Assembly: GCF_014645535.1 (NCBI RefSeq)
Contig: NZ_BMLX01000006.1
Coordinates: 1-64,000 of the forward strand
Direction of reading: 5' to 3'
DNA from: Silvimonas iriomotensis
GTDB taxonomy: Bacteria > Pseudomonadota > Gammaproteobacteria > Burkholderiales > Chitinibacteraceae
Length of the DNA stretch: 64,000 nucleotides
The notes below the pieces were generated by a model. The model did no database searches, was not told where the DNA came from, and saw only the letters and a list, made by a program, of their open reading frames with translations. Shown piece by piece: positions 26,535 to 36,341 of this stretch (the first letter of the stretch is position 1; every line of letters starts with the position of its first letter). A program made the position numbers and the translations under genes.

Positions 26535-27992
26535 ATGGACCAATTTCCGCTCTATCGCCAGCTTGCCAGTCACTACCGTCAGGCCATTGAGGCCGGCACC
26601 TTGCGTGCGGGGGAAAGAATGCCCTCGGTACGCACCTTGATGGAGCGCCACGACGTCAGCCTGTCTACGGCGTTGCAGACCTGCCGCTATCTGGAAAGCC
26701 AGGGCATTGTGGAAGCGCGCCCGCGCTCGGGCTACTTTATCTGTCACAAGCCGCGCAATGCGCTGGCCCGCGTGCCAGAGCCGCGTATTGTCCTGCCCGA
26801 TACCGCGCAATACGCCGGGATCAACGAGAAAGTCTCTGCCATTCTGGTCAAGGCCATGAGCGCCAATGTGCAAACCAATCTGGGGGTCGCCTGCGGTGCG
26901 CCAGAGTTGTACCCGAATGAACCCTTGCGCCAGGCCGCGGTGCGCGCGTTGCGCCAGCATCCGGAAATCTACGGCCGGGCCGTACCGCGCAATGGCCATG
27001 CCGGTTTGCGCAGCGTTCTGGCCAAGCGCGCCATGCATGCCTCCATGAACCTGACCGCAGACGATATCGTGGTCACCCACGGCTGCACCGAGGCGCTGAA
27101 TCTGGCTATCCGCGCGGTAGCACAGCCGGGCGATATCATCGCCGTGGAATCCCCGACCTTTTATGGCGTGCTGCAGATTCTGGAAAGCCTGGGCATGCGT
27201 GCGCTGGAAATCCCCACCAGTCCGGAAACCGGTATCTCGCTGGAAGCGCTGGAACTGGCCGCGCAGACCTATCCCAACATCAAGGCGCTGGTGGTGGTGC
27301 CGCACCTGCAAAATCCGCTGGGCGCCATCATGCCGGAGAGCCACAAGGACCGGCTGGTCACCTGGTGCGAAGCCAACCACATTGCGCTGATTGAAGACGA
27401 CACCTATGCCCTGCTGACCGATGACGACACGCCGCTGCCCGCGCTGAAAAGTCGCGATTACACCGGCAACGTGATCCACTGCGCCAGTCTGCACAAAACG
27501 GTAGCGCCGGGTATGCGCGTGGGCTGGATGAGCGCCGGCAAATGGCGTGGCCGGGTCGAGATGCTCAAGTACGCCCATTCGCGGCCCAACGAGGCCTTGT
27601 CGCAGGTTGTTGCAGCCAGTTTTCTGGGATCAGGCGCGTTTGACCGTCACTTGCGCCGTTTGCGCACCCATCTGTTTACCCAGCGCCAGCAAGTGGCGCA
27701 GGCGATTGCCGGTTATTTTCCGGCCGGCACCCGGCTGACCGTGCCGGCAGGTGGCTTTGGCTTGTGGGTGGAACTGCCGGACCGGCGCGACTCGCAAGCG
27801 GTGTTTGAAACCGCGCTGGAACAAGGCATACGCGTGGCGCCTGGCGTGTTGTTCTCCAATTCGTCGCGCTTTGCCTCGTTCTTGCGCATCAGTTGTGGCA
27901 CGCCCTACAACAGCGAACTGGATCAGGCCGTACGCAAGCTGGCGCGCATTGTTGAAACCGCGCCCGCGGTAGCCACACATTCAATCGTCTGA
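26535..27992 (+). CDS. MocR-family regulator (GntR HTH fused to aminotransferase)
   Basis: This is a 485-residue transcription factor. The N-terminal 75 residues are a GntR winged helix (LYRQLASHYRQAIEAGTLRAGERMPSVRTL), joined to a fold-type I aminotransferase domain. The PLP lysine is Lys321 in SLHKTVAPGMRVGW. MocR proteins respond to PLP or its adducts and commonly regulate vitamin B6, GABA or taurine genes. Here the divergent gene encodes a DUF2917 protein, so the regulon is unclear. Its 3' end overlaps the convergent YcaQ-type gene by 12 bases. Confidence 0.9.
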   Translation: MDQFPLYRQLASHYRQAIEAGTLRAGERMPSVRTLMERHDVSLSTALQTCRYLESQGIVEARPRSGYFICHKPRNALARVPEPRIVLPDTAQYAGINEKVSAILVKAMSANVQTNLGVACGAPELYPNEPLRQAAVRALRQHPEIYGRAVPRNGHAGLRSVLAKRAMHASMNLTADDIVVTHGCTEALNLAIRAVAQPGDIIAVESPTFYGVLQILESLGMRALEIPTSPETGISLEALELAAQTYPNIKALVVVPHLQNPLGAIMPESHKDRLVTWCEANHIALIEDDTYALLTDDDTPLPALKSRDYTGNVIHCASLHKTVAPGMRVGWMSAGKWRGRVEMLKYAHSRPNEALSQVVAASFLGSGAFDRHLRRLRTHLFTQRQQVAQAIAGYFPAGTRLTVPAGGFGLWVELPDRRDSQAVFETALEQGIRVAPGVLFSNSSRFASFLRISCGTPYNSELDQAVRKLARIVETAPAVATHSIV

Positions 27993-29186
27993 TTGCGCCA
28001 TGAACGCCGCCGGCACCTTGCCCCAGGTGACTTGCGGCGTTGCGTGCCAGTCGGCGCAGCGCTGAATGGCACGGCCAATATCGCCCGCCAGCCGGGCACT
28101 GAGCCGCACGCCGTCTTCCAGATACAGGCTTTTGATTTCGAATACGCCCCTGGCGCGGTGCGCCTTGGCATCCAGCCGCCCCACCAGCTTGCCACGACTC
28201 AGGATCGGCAGGCAGAAATAGCCGTACTTGCGCTTGGGCGCGGGCGTATAGCATTCCAGCGTGTAATCAAACCCGAACAAGGCAGTAGCGCGTTTGCGGT
28301 CCCACACCACCGGATCGAACGGCGACAGCAGCGTGGTCACGCTGGAGGCCACCTCGCCGGCGTTGGCCGCCTCAATCAGTCCGGCCTGATCACGATGCAC
28401 CCAGGTGGCCTGTTTAAAACCGGGCACCGTCACCGGCACGATTTCGCCGTCCGCTTCCAGCGCCGCCAGTTCTGCCAGCCAGGACACCTTGCGCAGCCGG
28501 TAGTAATCCGCCACCCAATCAGCCCGCACCACGCCCAGCGCCTGGCAAGAGCGACGAATCAGTTCCCGCTGGACCGTGGCCAGATCAGGCAGGTCACGCG
28601 CGTCGTTCCAGTCCGGCAAGACGCGTTCGGTCAGGTCATAGACCCGGTGGAAGTTGCGGCGCTCGCTCACCATCAACTCGCCCGTGGTGAACAAGACTTC
28701 CAGATGGCGTTTTTCGGGCTTCCAGTCCCACCAGCCGTTGCTGCTGCCTTGTTCGCGGGCAAAGTCGGCCGAACGCACCGGGCCGCTGGCGCGGATCTGG
28801 CCGATCAGTGCGTCGATCTCGGACTGGTATTGCTGGTGCCAGTTGGCCGCGTATTTCCAGCCCATGCCAGACGGATCAAGCATGCGGTGTCGCATCAGGC
28901 CGTAATCTTCAATCGGCAAAAAACACGCCTCATGCGACCAGTATTCAAACAGGCGCCGCTCCGCCAGCAGTTGCTCCAGCCAGGCCTGATCGTAGGCACC
29001 CAGGCGGCTGAACAGCACCAGATACGGGCTGCGGGCCACCACGCTGATGGTGTCGATCTGCAATTGCGCCATGCGGCTGATGGCGGTCAGGACATCGGCT
29101 TTGACGGCTTTGCGCCGTGGCGGCGTGAGCAGGCCCTGGGCGTTCAGATGCAGGGTACGGGCGGCGGTCAGCGAGAGCGTGTGCAC
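27981..29186 (-). CDS. YcaQ/AlkX-type interstrand-crosslink DNA glycosylase
   Basis: This is a 401-residue winged-helix protein of the HTH_42 (formerly DUF1006) family. YcaQ removes bulky alkylation and unhooks interstrand crosslinks. The catalytic QxD motif is visible as Q43-I-D45 in LQIDTISVV. Downstream blocks EYWSHEACFLP, LLSPFDPVVWDR and GRLDAKAHR are conserved in the family. The start is GTG at 29186 with GGAG 11 bases upstream. It probably acts alone in alkylation-damage tolerance. Confidence 0.85.
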   Translation of the reverse strand: MHTLSLTAARTLHLNAQGLLTPPRRKAVKADVLTAISRMAQLQIDTISVVARSPYLVLFSRLGAYDQAWLEQLLAERRLFEYWSHEACFLPIEDYGLMRHRMLDPSGMGWKYAANWHQQYQSEIDALIGQIRASGPVRSADFAREQGSSNGWWDWKPEKRHLEVLFTTGELMVSERRNFHRVYDLTERVLPDWNDARDLPDLATVQRELIRRSCQALGVVRADWVADYYRLRKVSWLAELAALEADGEIVPVTVPGFKQATWVHRDQAGLIEAANAGEVASSVTTLLSPFDPVVWDRKRATALFGFDYTLECYTPAPKRKYGYFCLPILSRGKLVGRLDAKAHRARGVFEIKSLYLEDGVRLSARLAGDIGRAIQRCADWHATPQVTWGKVPAAFMAQSDD

Positions 29187-29263
29187 GGCGGGTGAAAGCT
29201 CCGGATAGGTTGGCGCTATTCTATGCCGTGAATGCGGACAGAATCCGCCCTGATTACGACAAG

Positions 29264-29902
29264 TTATTCAAACCCGCGAATACCGGTGCCCGAGAACCCC
29301 GGCAGTTCCCACTTGAAGCGGATCGCCAGCGCGCGAAAGACACAACCGGTGCCCAGCGCCATCAACAGGGCCTCGCCCGGATCGGTGCCCAGCTTATGCA
29401 GGCCGACATAAATGGCGCCCGTGACCAGCGAGACGCTGGCATACATCTCGCGCCGCAGCACCAGCGGGATTTCATTGCACAGAATGTCGCGCAGCACGCC
29501 ACCAAAAATGCCGGTGATCATGCCGAACACCACCGCCACCGCCGGGTGTACGCCCACCCCCAGCGCGATATCGCAACCCAGAATGGAAAACGCCACCAGC
29601 CCCAGCCCATCTACCAGCAAGAACAGGATGCGCAAGCGGTGCACATGCCGCGCCAGCATGGCGGTGACGAGGGCGGCAGTGATGGTAAACGCCAGGTACA
29701 GCGGGTGCGCCACCCAGCCCAGCGGATAGTGTCCCAGCAGCATGTCGCGGATCGAGCCGCCGCCCAGCGCGGTGACCGTGCCAACGAGGCACAGCCCGAA
29801 CAGATCCATACCGCGCCGCATGCCCATGATGGCGCCGGACATGGCCTCTGCCACAATCGCAACCAGGTAGATGTAATGCAGCAGCATGGCCTCAGTCGTC
29901 AT
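29264..29902 (-). CDS. TRIC-like cation channel / UPF0126 protein
   Basis: This inner-membrane protein of about 212 residues is built from two repeats of three helices plus one, as in bacterial trimeric intracellular cation channels (YadS family). Both conserved glycine signatures are visible: AMSGAIMGMRRGMDLFGL...GGGSIRDMLLG and FGGVLRDILCNEIP. Start choice is uncertain: ATG at 29902 overlaps the upstream PBP gene, while ATG at 29887 follows a closely spaced GAGG. It is translationally coupled to the penicillin-binding protein gene. Confidence 0.85.
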   Translation of the reverse strand: MTTEAMLLHYIYLVAIVAEAMSGAIMGMRRGMDLFGLCLVGTVTALGGGSIRDMLLGHYPLGWVAHPLYLAFTITAALVTAMLARHVHRLRILFLLVDGLGLVAFSILGCDIALGVGVHPAVAVVFGMITGIFGGVLRDILCNEIPLVLRREMYASVSLVTGAIYVGLHKLGTDPGEALLMALGTGCVFRALAIRFKWELPGFSGTGIRGFE

Positions 29903-32237
29903 TGGAGAACATCTGGATGATGGCGTCACGTTCCGATTGCTCGTGCCCTTCTTGCGCTGCGGCGGACGACGTATCCGTCACCACCACGCGAGCGCACTTT
30001 ACCGCACTGCGGATAAAGCCGTGCGCGTCATCCACGCAAGCGCCCTGCGTGTATTCGGTATACACATAGTCTTGCATTGTCTGCGCCACACCATCGGGCA
30101 CCGGGCGTTCCCGCTGCGGGCGATCAGCCAGGGCAGTTTTCATGTAATCCACCCAGACCGGCAAAGACAGCGTACCGCCCGTGCGCCGGCCCAGACTGCG
30201 CGGCTGGTCGTAGCCCATCCACACCACGGTCACAAGGTCGCCGCCATAACCGGCAAACCAGGCATCACGCGCATCGTTGGATGTCCCCGTCTTGCCGGCC
30301 AGATCATCCCGCCCCAGCACCATCGCCCCGCGCCCGGTCCCTTCATGCACGACCGAACGCAACAGGCTGTCCACCATCCAGGCGTTGCGTTCAGAGACCA
30401 CCCGCCGGCCTTTGGGGCGGGCCGGTTCTGCAATCAGCACCTTGCCTTTGCGATCACGCACCGACTTGATCAAGCGGGGCGAGTACAAGGTGCCGCCATT
30501 GGCAAACACCGCATATCCCGCGGCCATCTGCGTCGCCGTCACCGAGCCCGAACCCAGCGCCAGCGGTAGCGAGGGCGGGTTGCGGGCGGCGTTAAAGCCA
30601 AACTGCATGGCGTACTGCTGGGCATAAGGCGCCCCGGCAGCTTGCATCAGCCCCACCGCCACCAGGTTTTTGGAGCGTGCCAGGCCGCGGCGCACGGTGA
30701 TGAATCCTTCATAGTTATCGCCATAGTTTTTGGGCCGCCACGGCTGCGCACCGGTTTCTGTGCGCCCCAACTGGCGCTGGGTATCATCAACCAGCGTACC
30801 GGGGAAAAACCCCTTTTCAATGGCCGCACCATAGATAAACGGCTTGAAGGCCGAACCAGGCTGGCGATAAGCCTGCAAGGCGCGATCATATTTGTTGCGG
30901 TCAAAATCAAAGCCCCCGACCAGCGCCTCGATATCCCCGGTCTGGCTATCCAGCGAGACCAGCGACGCTTCCATTTGCGGCAACGAAATCAATTGCCAGC
31001 GCGCCTTGCCCATGTCCCGCGCATAAACAATGGCCCCGCGCCCCAGCTTGCCGGCGGCCGCGCTTTTATCAGAGACCAGTTCCAGCGGCGTACCGTCGCG
31101 CTGCACCGCATTGAATACGTCGCCTTGCCGCCCGGTGATCAGCACCGCCAGCACATCATCGGCGCTATCCGGCGTGGCGGCCAGCAAGCTGCGGATGGTT
31201 TTGGCATCCGGGCCATCGTGCGAGAGCGCAACCGTTTTGACCGCGCCACGAAAACCGCTCGCCGCCTGCAGATTCAGCAAATGCGCCCGCACCACGGCAT
31301 CGGCATGTTTTTGCGCGGGCAGATTGATCGTGGTCGTGATATCCAGCCCCAGCGCATAGGCCTGTTCGCCATAACGCGCCACGGCCCATTGCCGCACGGC
31401 TTCTACTGGCCAGGCGGCCTCACGGATGGCGGTGTGATCCGGCGCCAGTTGCAGCGGTTCGGCCAGCGCCGCCTGGTACTCGGCATCGCTGATATAACCC
31501 AGCTCCAGCATGCGCTTGAGAATATATTGCTGACGCTGCCGGGCGCGCTCCGGGTTGTTGACCGGGTTGTTGGCAGACGGCGCCTTGGGCAGGCCCGCCA
31601 GCATGGCCGCCTGCGCCAGCGTGATCTCGCTGACCGGTTTGCCAAAATAGATATTGGCCGCTGCGGCAAAGCCATAGGCCCGCTCACCCAGGTAAACCTG
31701 GTTCATGTACAACTCAAGCAGCCGATCCTTGCCGTATTCCTGCTCCAGTTTGAAAGCCAGCAGCATCTCGGTGATCTTGCGGGTGAAGGTTTTTTCGCGC
31801 GTCAGATAAAAATTGCGCGCCACCTGCATCGAGATCGTGCTGGCACCCTGACCATGGCGCCCGGTCGTGATATTGGCCAGCGCAGCCCGCGCCATACCGC
31901 CGAAATCAACCGCGCCATGTTCGTAATAGCGCGCGTCTTCAATGGCCAGCAGCGCCAGTTGCATGCGCTTGGGGATAGCCGACAAGGGCAGCACGTCGCG
32001 CCGTTCTTCGCCATATTCGGCCAGCAAGGTCTTGCCATCATCGGCATAGATGCGCAGCGGTTGGGCCGGCTGGTAAACAGCCAGTTCCTTGATTGAGGGC
32101 AAGCCTTGCCAGACTTGCCAGAGCCACCAGCCCGCGGCGCAACCCAGCGCCACCGTCAGGCCCAGCAACAGCCCCGCAACCAGCGCAAAGATGCGCAACC
32201 AGGGGCGGCCTGGCCGGGACGAATTGGAAGCATTCAT
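29892..32237 (-). CDS. mrcA: Penicillin-binding protein 1A (class A bifunctional)
   Basis: This is a 781-residue inner-membrane-anchored peptidoglycan synthase with one N-terminal helix. The glycosyltransferase GT51 domain has catalytic Glu100 in AIEDARYYEHGAVD and GASTISMQVARN. The transpeptidase domain has S462-A-F-K465, S522-K-N524 and K649-T-G651. An extra domain of about 120 residues between the two is typical of PBP1a. It is not next to the pilMNOPQ genes, as ponA often is in relatives, so it may be a second class A enzyme. Confidence 0.93.
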   Translation of the reverse strand: MNASNSSRPGRPWLRIFALVAGLLLGLTVALGCAAGWWLWQVWQGLPSIKELAVYQPAQPLRIYADDGKTLLAEYGEERRDVLPLSAIPKRMQLALLAIEDARYYEHGAVDFGGMARAALANITTGRHGQGASTISMQVARNFYLTREKTFTRKITEMLLAFKLEQEYGKDRLLELYMNQVYLGERAYGFAAAANIYFGKPVSEITLAQAAMLAGLPKAPSANNPVNNPERARQRQQYILKRMLELGYISDAEYQAALAEPLQLAPDHTAIREAAWPVEAVRQWAVARYGEQAYALGLDITTTINLPAQKHADAVVRAHLLNLQAASGFRGAVKTVALSHDGPDAKTIRSLLAATPDSADDVLAVLITGRQGDVFNAVQRDGTPLELVSDKSAAAGKLGRGAIVYARDMGKARWQLISLPQMEASLVSLDSQTGDIEALVGGFDFDRNKYDRALQAYRQPGSAFKPFIYGAAIEKGFFPGTLVDDTQRQLGRTETGAQPWRPKNYGDNYEGFITVRRGLARSKNLVAVGLMQAAGAPYAQQYAMQFGFNAARNPPSLPLALGSGSVTATQMAAGYAVFANGGTLYSPRLIKSVRDRKGKVLIAEPARPKGRRVVSERNAWMVDSLLRSVVHEGTGRGAMVLGRDDLAGKTGTSNDARDAWFAGYGGDLVTVVWMGYDQPRSLGRRTGGTLSLPVWVDYMKTALADRPQRERPVPDGVAQTMQDYVYTEYTQGACVDDAHGFIRSAVKCARVVVTDTSSAAAQEGHEQSERDAIIQMFSNDD

Positions 32238-32379
32238 ATTGTTTTTCCATTCATATTCGTCGAATTATCAGAAAAGCGATGATCTTTGATGAACCAGGTT
32301 TAAGATATATCCGCTACCCTTAAAAATTCTTCATTGAGAAACTATTCACAAAGCCGGAACCCGCCCAAGAGAAACCGCA

Positions 32380-33273
32380 GTGAGACTTGATCCCAAGCAG
32401 ACAGAAGCCCTGTTGACCGTTATTGAGACCGGCAGTTTCGAACAAGCCGGTGCCCGCCTGCATGTCACGCCGTCGGCCATCTCGCAACGCGTGCGGGCGC
32501 TGGAAGAAGAAATGGGCGCTGCGCTGGTGATCCGCAGCCGGCCGGTACGTGCCACCCGCACCGGACAGCGGCTGTTGCAGCATCTGCGCCGGGTCATGCT
32601 GCTGGAAGAAGACCTGGCCTCTGACCTGGCCGAACAACGCCACGCGCCCTTGTCAGTGACTATTGCAGTCAATGCCGATACGCTGGGGACGTGGTTTTTC
32701 CCGGCGCTGGCCGAACTCCTGGCACACGAACAAGTGCTGCTTGATCTGATCGTGGAAGACCAGGATCACACCTATGAAGTGCTGGAAACCGGCATGGCCA
32801 CCGGCTGCGTCAGTACCGAACCGCGCCCGATGAAGGGGTGCTTTGCCGACCCGCTGGGCATCATGCGTTACCGCATGATCGCCAGCGCCGCCTTTGCCGA
32901 ACGCTGGTTTCCCGAAGGCCTGACCCGCGCCGCTGCCCGCACCGCGCCGGTGGTGGCCTATACCCGCAAAGACAGCCTGCAGGCCAATTTCCTGCAAGAC
33001 CGGCTGGGCCTGACGCCGGGTGCCTACCCGTGCCATTACGTGCCCGGGTGCGACCCGCACTACACCGCCATCCATTACGGCCTGGGTTATGGTCTGGTGC
33101 CCGAGTTACTGGTGCGCGAGGCCCTGGCCAAGGGCACACTGGTTGATCTGGCCCCGGCGCACCCGGTTGATCTGGCGCTGTTCTGGCACGCCTGGAAAGT
33201 GCAATCACCGCGCATGGAAATCATGTCGCGCCGGATTGGCGAAGCGGCGCGGCAATTGCTGGCGCTGCGGTAA
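32380..33273 (+). CDS. argP: LysR-type regulator of the ArgP/IciA family
   Basis: This is a 297-residue regulator. The N-terminal winged helix (PKQTEALLTVIETGSFEQAGARLHVTPSAISQRVRALEEEMG) is followed by an effector domain with the ArgP signatures MKGCFADPLGIMRYR and DRLGLTPG. ArgP senses lysine/arginine and usually controls an exporter (LysE/ArgO), but no such gene adjoins. The GTG start at 32380 fits the family N-terminus MRLDPKQ. It is divergent from PBP1a across a 140-base AT-rich region. Confidence 0.85.
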   Translation: MRLDPKQTEALLTVIETGSFEQAGARLHVTPSAISQRVRALEEEMGAALVIRSRPVRATRTGQRLLQHLRRVMLLEEDLASDLAEQRHAPLSVTIAVNADTLGTWFFPALAELLAHEQVLLDLIVEDQDHTYEVLETGMATGCVSTEPRPMKGCFADPLGIMRYRMIASAAFAERWFPEGLTRAAARTAPVVAYTRKDSLQANFLQDRLGLTPGAYPCHYVPGCDPHYTAIHYGLGYGLVPELLVREALAKGTLVDLAPAHPVDLALFWHAWKVQSPRMEIMSRRIGEAARQLLALR

Positions 33274-33293
33274 ACCGGCAAATCATCGCCCCC

Positions 33294-33533
33294 TCAGCGC
33301 AGCGAGCGGCTTGGCTGGCCGGCCAGCACGTGGCCGGGCCGGGGCGACAAGCCGTTGATACGTTCGGCACGCTGGGCCGCTTGCACCGGTTTGTCAGTTG
33401 CGCTCATCACCCATTCGATCGCATTCAAGGTCAGCAAGCCGCAGAACACCGCACTGCCCATAAACACCAGCCAGAACCTCAGACGCCCCGTCCCGCCGGT
33501 TTTCGCTTGTCCAGCATCATTCTGGCGCTTCAT
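33294..33533 (-). CDS. Small single-pass membrane protein
   Basis: This 79-residue protein has one hydrophobic helix (LRFWLVFMGSAVFCGLLTLNAI) after a charged N-terminus, and a polar C-terminal tail that would be periplasmic. Its family is not recognised. GGGGGAA lies before the ATG, which shares an A with the preceding stop (TAATG), so it is translationally coupled to the upstream small exported protein. Confidence 0.65.
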   Translation of the reverse strand: MKRQNDAGQAKTGGTGRLRFWLVFMGSAVFCGLLTLNAIEWVMSATDKPVQAAQRAERINGLSPRPGHVLAGQPSRSLR

Positions 33534-33769
33534 TATTGTTCCCCCGCCTGCAAGGCAGAAAGCGAAGCCTGCGCCGCGGGCAGGGCTACCCCGCCCAGGG
33601 TATCCGGCGCCGTCAGCGAACCGACGCCATGGCTGGCGGTAGCCAGATCAACCGCGGCCAGCGCCTGGGCCTCGGCAACCTTGATGCGGTCAACGATGTT
33701 GAATGCGGCGTGAGTAGCAAAACCGCCAACGACAGCGGCAACAAGCAAGACGGCAAGTGTGCGTTTCAT
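33533..33769 (-). CDS. Small exported protein
   Basis: This is a 78-residue protein with a signal-type N-terminus (MKRTLAVLLVAAVVGGFATHA) and a short Ala-rich remainder. The hydrophobic segment could alternatively stay as an anchor. Family and function are unknown. It is the first gene of a two-gene unit convergent with argP. Confidence 0.65.
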   Translation of the reverse strand: MKRTLAVLLVAAVVGGFATHAAFNIVDRIKVAEAQALAAVDLATASHGVGSLTAPDTLGGVALPAAQASLSALQAGEQ

Positions 33770-34077
33770 GTGGGTGATCTCCGTGCTGTATCTGGTTTAA
33801 GGCAGCAAGCTTTTGCGGCTGCTGACCAGACACAGTGTGATCGGCCCGAGCGATAACATGAATTTAGCTAAGCATTAGTTTGTTATGCATAAAATATCTT
33901 AATAAACGCTTCCAGGAAGTGCGCTGTTGTGTAGTGATTTCCTGAAATCTGCATATTGGTCATTCATGACAAGCACGTAACAATGAACACCGGCATGACA
34001 CATGCCGACCGGCCACATCCGGCCACCCGGAGATGGTTTGCGGAAATACCCACCGCCTTCCTACAAGAGAGAAAATT
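33770..34077. other. Divergent intergenic region
   Basis: This 308-base AT-rich stretch lies between the small exported protein (minus) and the S46 peptidase (plus). It includes TTATGCATAAAAT near 33881 and a short hairpin CCGGCATG-ACA-CATGCCGACCGG near 33990. Promoters for both sides should be here, but no convincing hexamer pair was found. Confidence 0.4.
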
Positions 34078-36144
34078 TTGCGCAAATTACTGGTTTTGAG
34101 CAGTTTCCTGATACCCAGCCTGGGGCTGGCCGCTGAAGGGATGTGGACGCTGGATCGTTTGCCGACCCAGGCCATTGCCCAGCAATACGGTTTCACGCCG
34201 GACGCTGCCTGGACTGACAAGGTCATGCATGCGTCGGTGCGGATTGCCGGCGGCTGTTCGGCCTCTTTTGTCTCCCCCACCGGGCTGGTGCTGAGCAACC
34301 ACCACTGCGCCTTGTCTTGCGTTGAGCAGTTATCCAGCATCAAGAAAGACTTCGTGAAAGACGGTTTTCTGGCCGCCACACCGGCCCAGGAAGTGCGCTG
34401 TCCGGAGATTGAACTGAACCGGCTGGATCGCATTACGGATGTGACCAAAGAAGTCAAAACCGCAACCGCCGGCTTGTCGGGCGGTGCATTCCGCGACGCC
34501 CAGAATGCCGTGAAGGCCCGGCTGACCGCCGCTTGCGCGGGCGATGCCAAAGCCACTACCCGCTGTGAAGTGGTAGACCTCTATCACGGCGGTCGTTACG
34601 ACCTTTACCAATATCACCGCTACCAGGACGTGCGCCTGGTGTTCGTGCCGGAAAAATCGCTGGGCTTCTTCGGCGGCGATCCGGACAACTTCAATTTCCC
34701 GCGCTACGCCATTGATATGTCGTTGCTGCGCGCTTATGAAAACGGCAAACCGGCTGTGGTGAAGGATTACTTCCCGTTCAACCCGGCCGGCGCGCAAGAA
34801 GGCGAGCTGACCTTTGTGACCGGCAACCCCGGCCGCACGCAGCGTTTGCTCACGGTGGCGCAGCTGGAAACCCAGCGTGATACCGTCATTGAGCACCAGT
34901 TGCTCAGCCTGGCGCAGCTGCGCGGCATCCTGACGCAATACAGCGCCGAGAGCCCGGAAAAAGCCCGCGTAGCGGCGACTGACCTGTTTGGCATTGAAAA
35001 TTCCTTCAAGGCCCGGCTGGGCCAGTTGCAGGCGCTGCAAGACCCGGTCCTGATGGCGCAAAAACGCCAGGAAGAAGCCGATCTGCGCGCCTTTGTCGCC
35101 AAAGACCCGACGCTGGCCAGCAAGGCCGGCGGCGCGTGGGATGCCATCGCCAAAGCCCAGACCGTGTACCGCGAGATCGAACCGGATTACCTGATGAAGG
35201 AAGTCGGCCTCGGCTTTAACAGCCAGTATTTCCGGATCGCCCGCAACCTGGTCCGCGGCGCGGATGAGCGCGCACTGCCCGATCAACAGCGCATGCCGGA
35301 GTTCAACGAAGCCGCCCTGCCGCAACTGGAACAACGCTTGTTCTCCAGCGCGCCGCTGTATCCGGATTTCGAACGCGTCAAACTCACCGCGTCGCTGACC
35401 CGGCTGCGCGAGATCCTGGGCACGGATGATCCGTTTGTAAAACAGGTGCTGGGCAAGCAATCGCCGGCTGATCTGGCCCGCCAGTTGACCGAAGGCACGC
35501 AACTGGCCGATGTCGCCCGCCGCAAGGCCCTGTGGGACGGTGGCAAGGCCGCCATTGCCGCGTCGGATGACCCGATGATCAAACTGGCCCGGCTGGTTGA
35601 TCCGGCCGCGCGCGCAGTGCGGCTGAAGTATGAGAACGACGTGGACGCGGTCGAGCAAAAGAATGCCGAACTGATCGCCCAGGCCCGCTTTGCCCAGTTG
35701 GGCGACAAGGTTTACCCGGACGCCACCTTCACCATGCGCTTGTCTTATGGCGAGGTGCGTGGCTGGTCTGAGCGCGGCCAGCCGGTGCCGCCGTTCACCC
35801 ACTTTGCCGGCCTGTATGACCGCGCCACCGGGGCCGAGCCTTTTGCCCTGCCACAGAGCTGGATCACGGCAAAACCGAAACTGGACCCGCAGCAACGCAT
35901 GAACTTTGTCACCACCAACGACATCATTGGCGGCAACTCCGGCAGCCCGGTGATCAACCGCCAGGGGCAGATTGTGGGCCTGGTGTTTGATGGCAATATC
36001 CACAGCCTGGGTGGCGCGTTCTACTATGACCCGGTAAGCAACCGTACCGTGGCGGTGCACAGCGGCGCCATCCTGCAGGCGCTCAAGTATGTGTACGGCG
36101 CCGATCAACTGGTGCAGGAGCTGACCGTGCCGGCCACGCATTAA
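34078..36144 (+). CDS. S46-family dipeptidyl peptidase (DPP7/DPP11-like)
   Basis: This is a 688-residue periplasmic serine exopeptidase releasing N-terminal dipeptides. TTG at 34078 is chosen because it gives a clean signal peptide (MRKLLVLSSFLIPSLGLAA) followed by the family EGMW, with AAGAGAG upstream; an ATG at 34033 would add a hydrophilic extension. The chymotrypsin-fold triad is visible: His76 (SNHHC), Asp in RYAIDMSLLRAYENGKP, and Ser621 in GGNSGSP. DPP7 or DPP11 specificity depends on a residue I could not place with confidence. Confidence 0.9.
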   Translation: MRKLLVLSSFLIPSLGLAAEGMWTLDRLPTQAIAQQYGFTPDAAWTDKVMHASVRIAGGCSASFVSPTGLVLSNHHCALSCVEQLSSIKKDFVKDGFLAATPAQEVRCPEIELNRLDRITDVTKEVKTATAGLSGGAFRDAQNAVKARLTAACAGDAKATTRCEVVDLYHGGRYDLYQYHRYQDVRLVFVPEKSLGFFGGDPDNFNFPRYAIDMSLLRAYENGKPAVVKDYFPFNPAGAQEGELTFVTGNPGRTQRLLTVAQLETQRDTVIEHQLLSLAQLRGILTQYSAESPEKARVAATDLFGIENSFKARLGQLQALQDPVLMAQKRQEEADLRAFVAKDPTLASKAGGAWDAIAKAQTVYREIEPDYLMKEVGLGFNSQYFRIARNLVRGADERALPDQQRMPEFNEAALPQLEQRLFSSAPLYPDFERVKLTASLTRLREILGTDDPFVKQVLGKQSPADLARQLTEGTQLADVARRKALWDGGKAAIAASDDPMIKLARLVDPAARAVRLKYENDVDAVEQKNAELIAQARFAQLGDKVYPDATFTMRLSYGEVRGWSERGQPVPPFTHFAGLYDRATGAEPFALPQSWITAKPKLDPQQRMNFVTTNDIIGGNSGSPVINRQGQIVGLVFDGNIHSLGGAFYYDPVSNRTVAVHSGAILQALKYVYGADQLVQELTVPATH

Positions 36145-36164
36145 GCGGCCTGCCGTTCATCCAG

Positions 36165-36207
36165 CAAATGGCATATCGCGCAGCCCGCGGTATGCCATTT
36201 GTCGTTT
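36165..36207 (+). terminator. Long hairpin terminator after the S46 gene
   Basis: CAAATGGCATA (36165-36175) pairs with TATGCCATTTG (36191-36201), and an inner CGCG/CGCG stem extends the hairpin. It is followed by TCGTTTC. Confidence 0.75.
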
Positions 36208-36341
36208 CAGGGCGTTAGTTACATGGGCGATACAATTACGGCCCGTAAAGACAAATACCGGATACAAATGGCTGTTTTAATTGCAGTTTGTGGCCATCCG
36301 CGCTGGCCACGCCATGTGCAGCAACGCAAGGAGACGCGCCC

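Noticed and set aside
30642-32096. Plus-strand open frame of about 480 codons
   Set aside because: It is antisense to PBP1a, which shows all catalytic motifs.
33960-34556. Minus-strand frame over the start of the S46 peptidase
   Set aside because: It is antisense to the signal peptide and catalytic His region of a clear peptidase.
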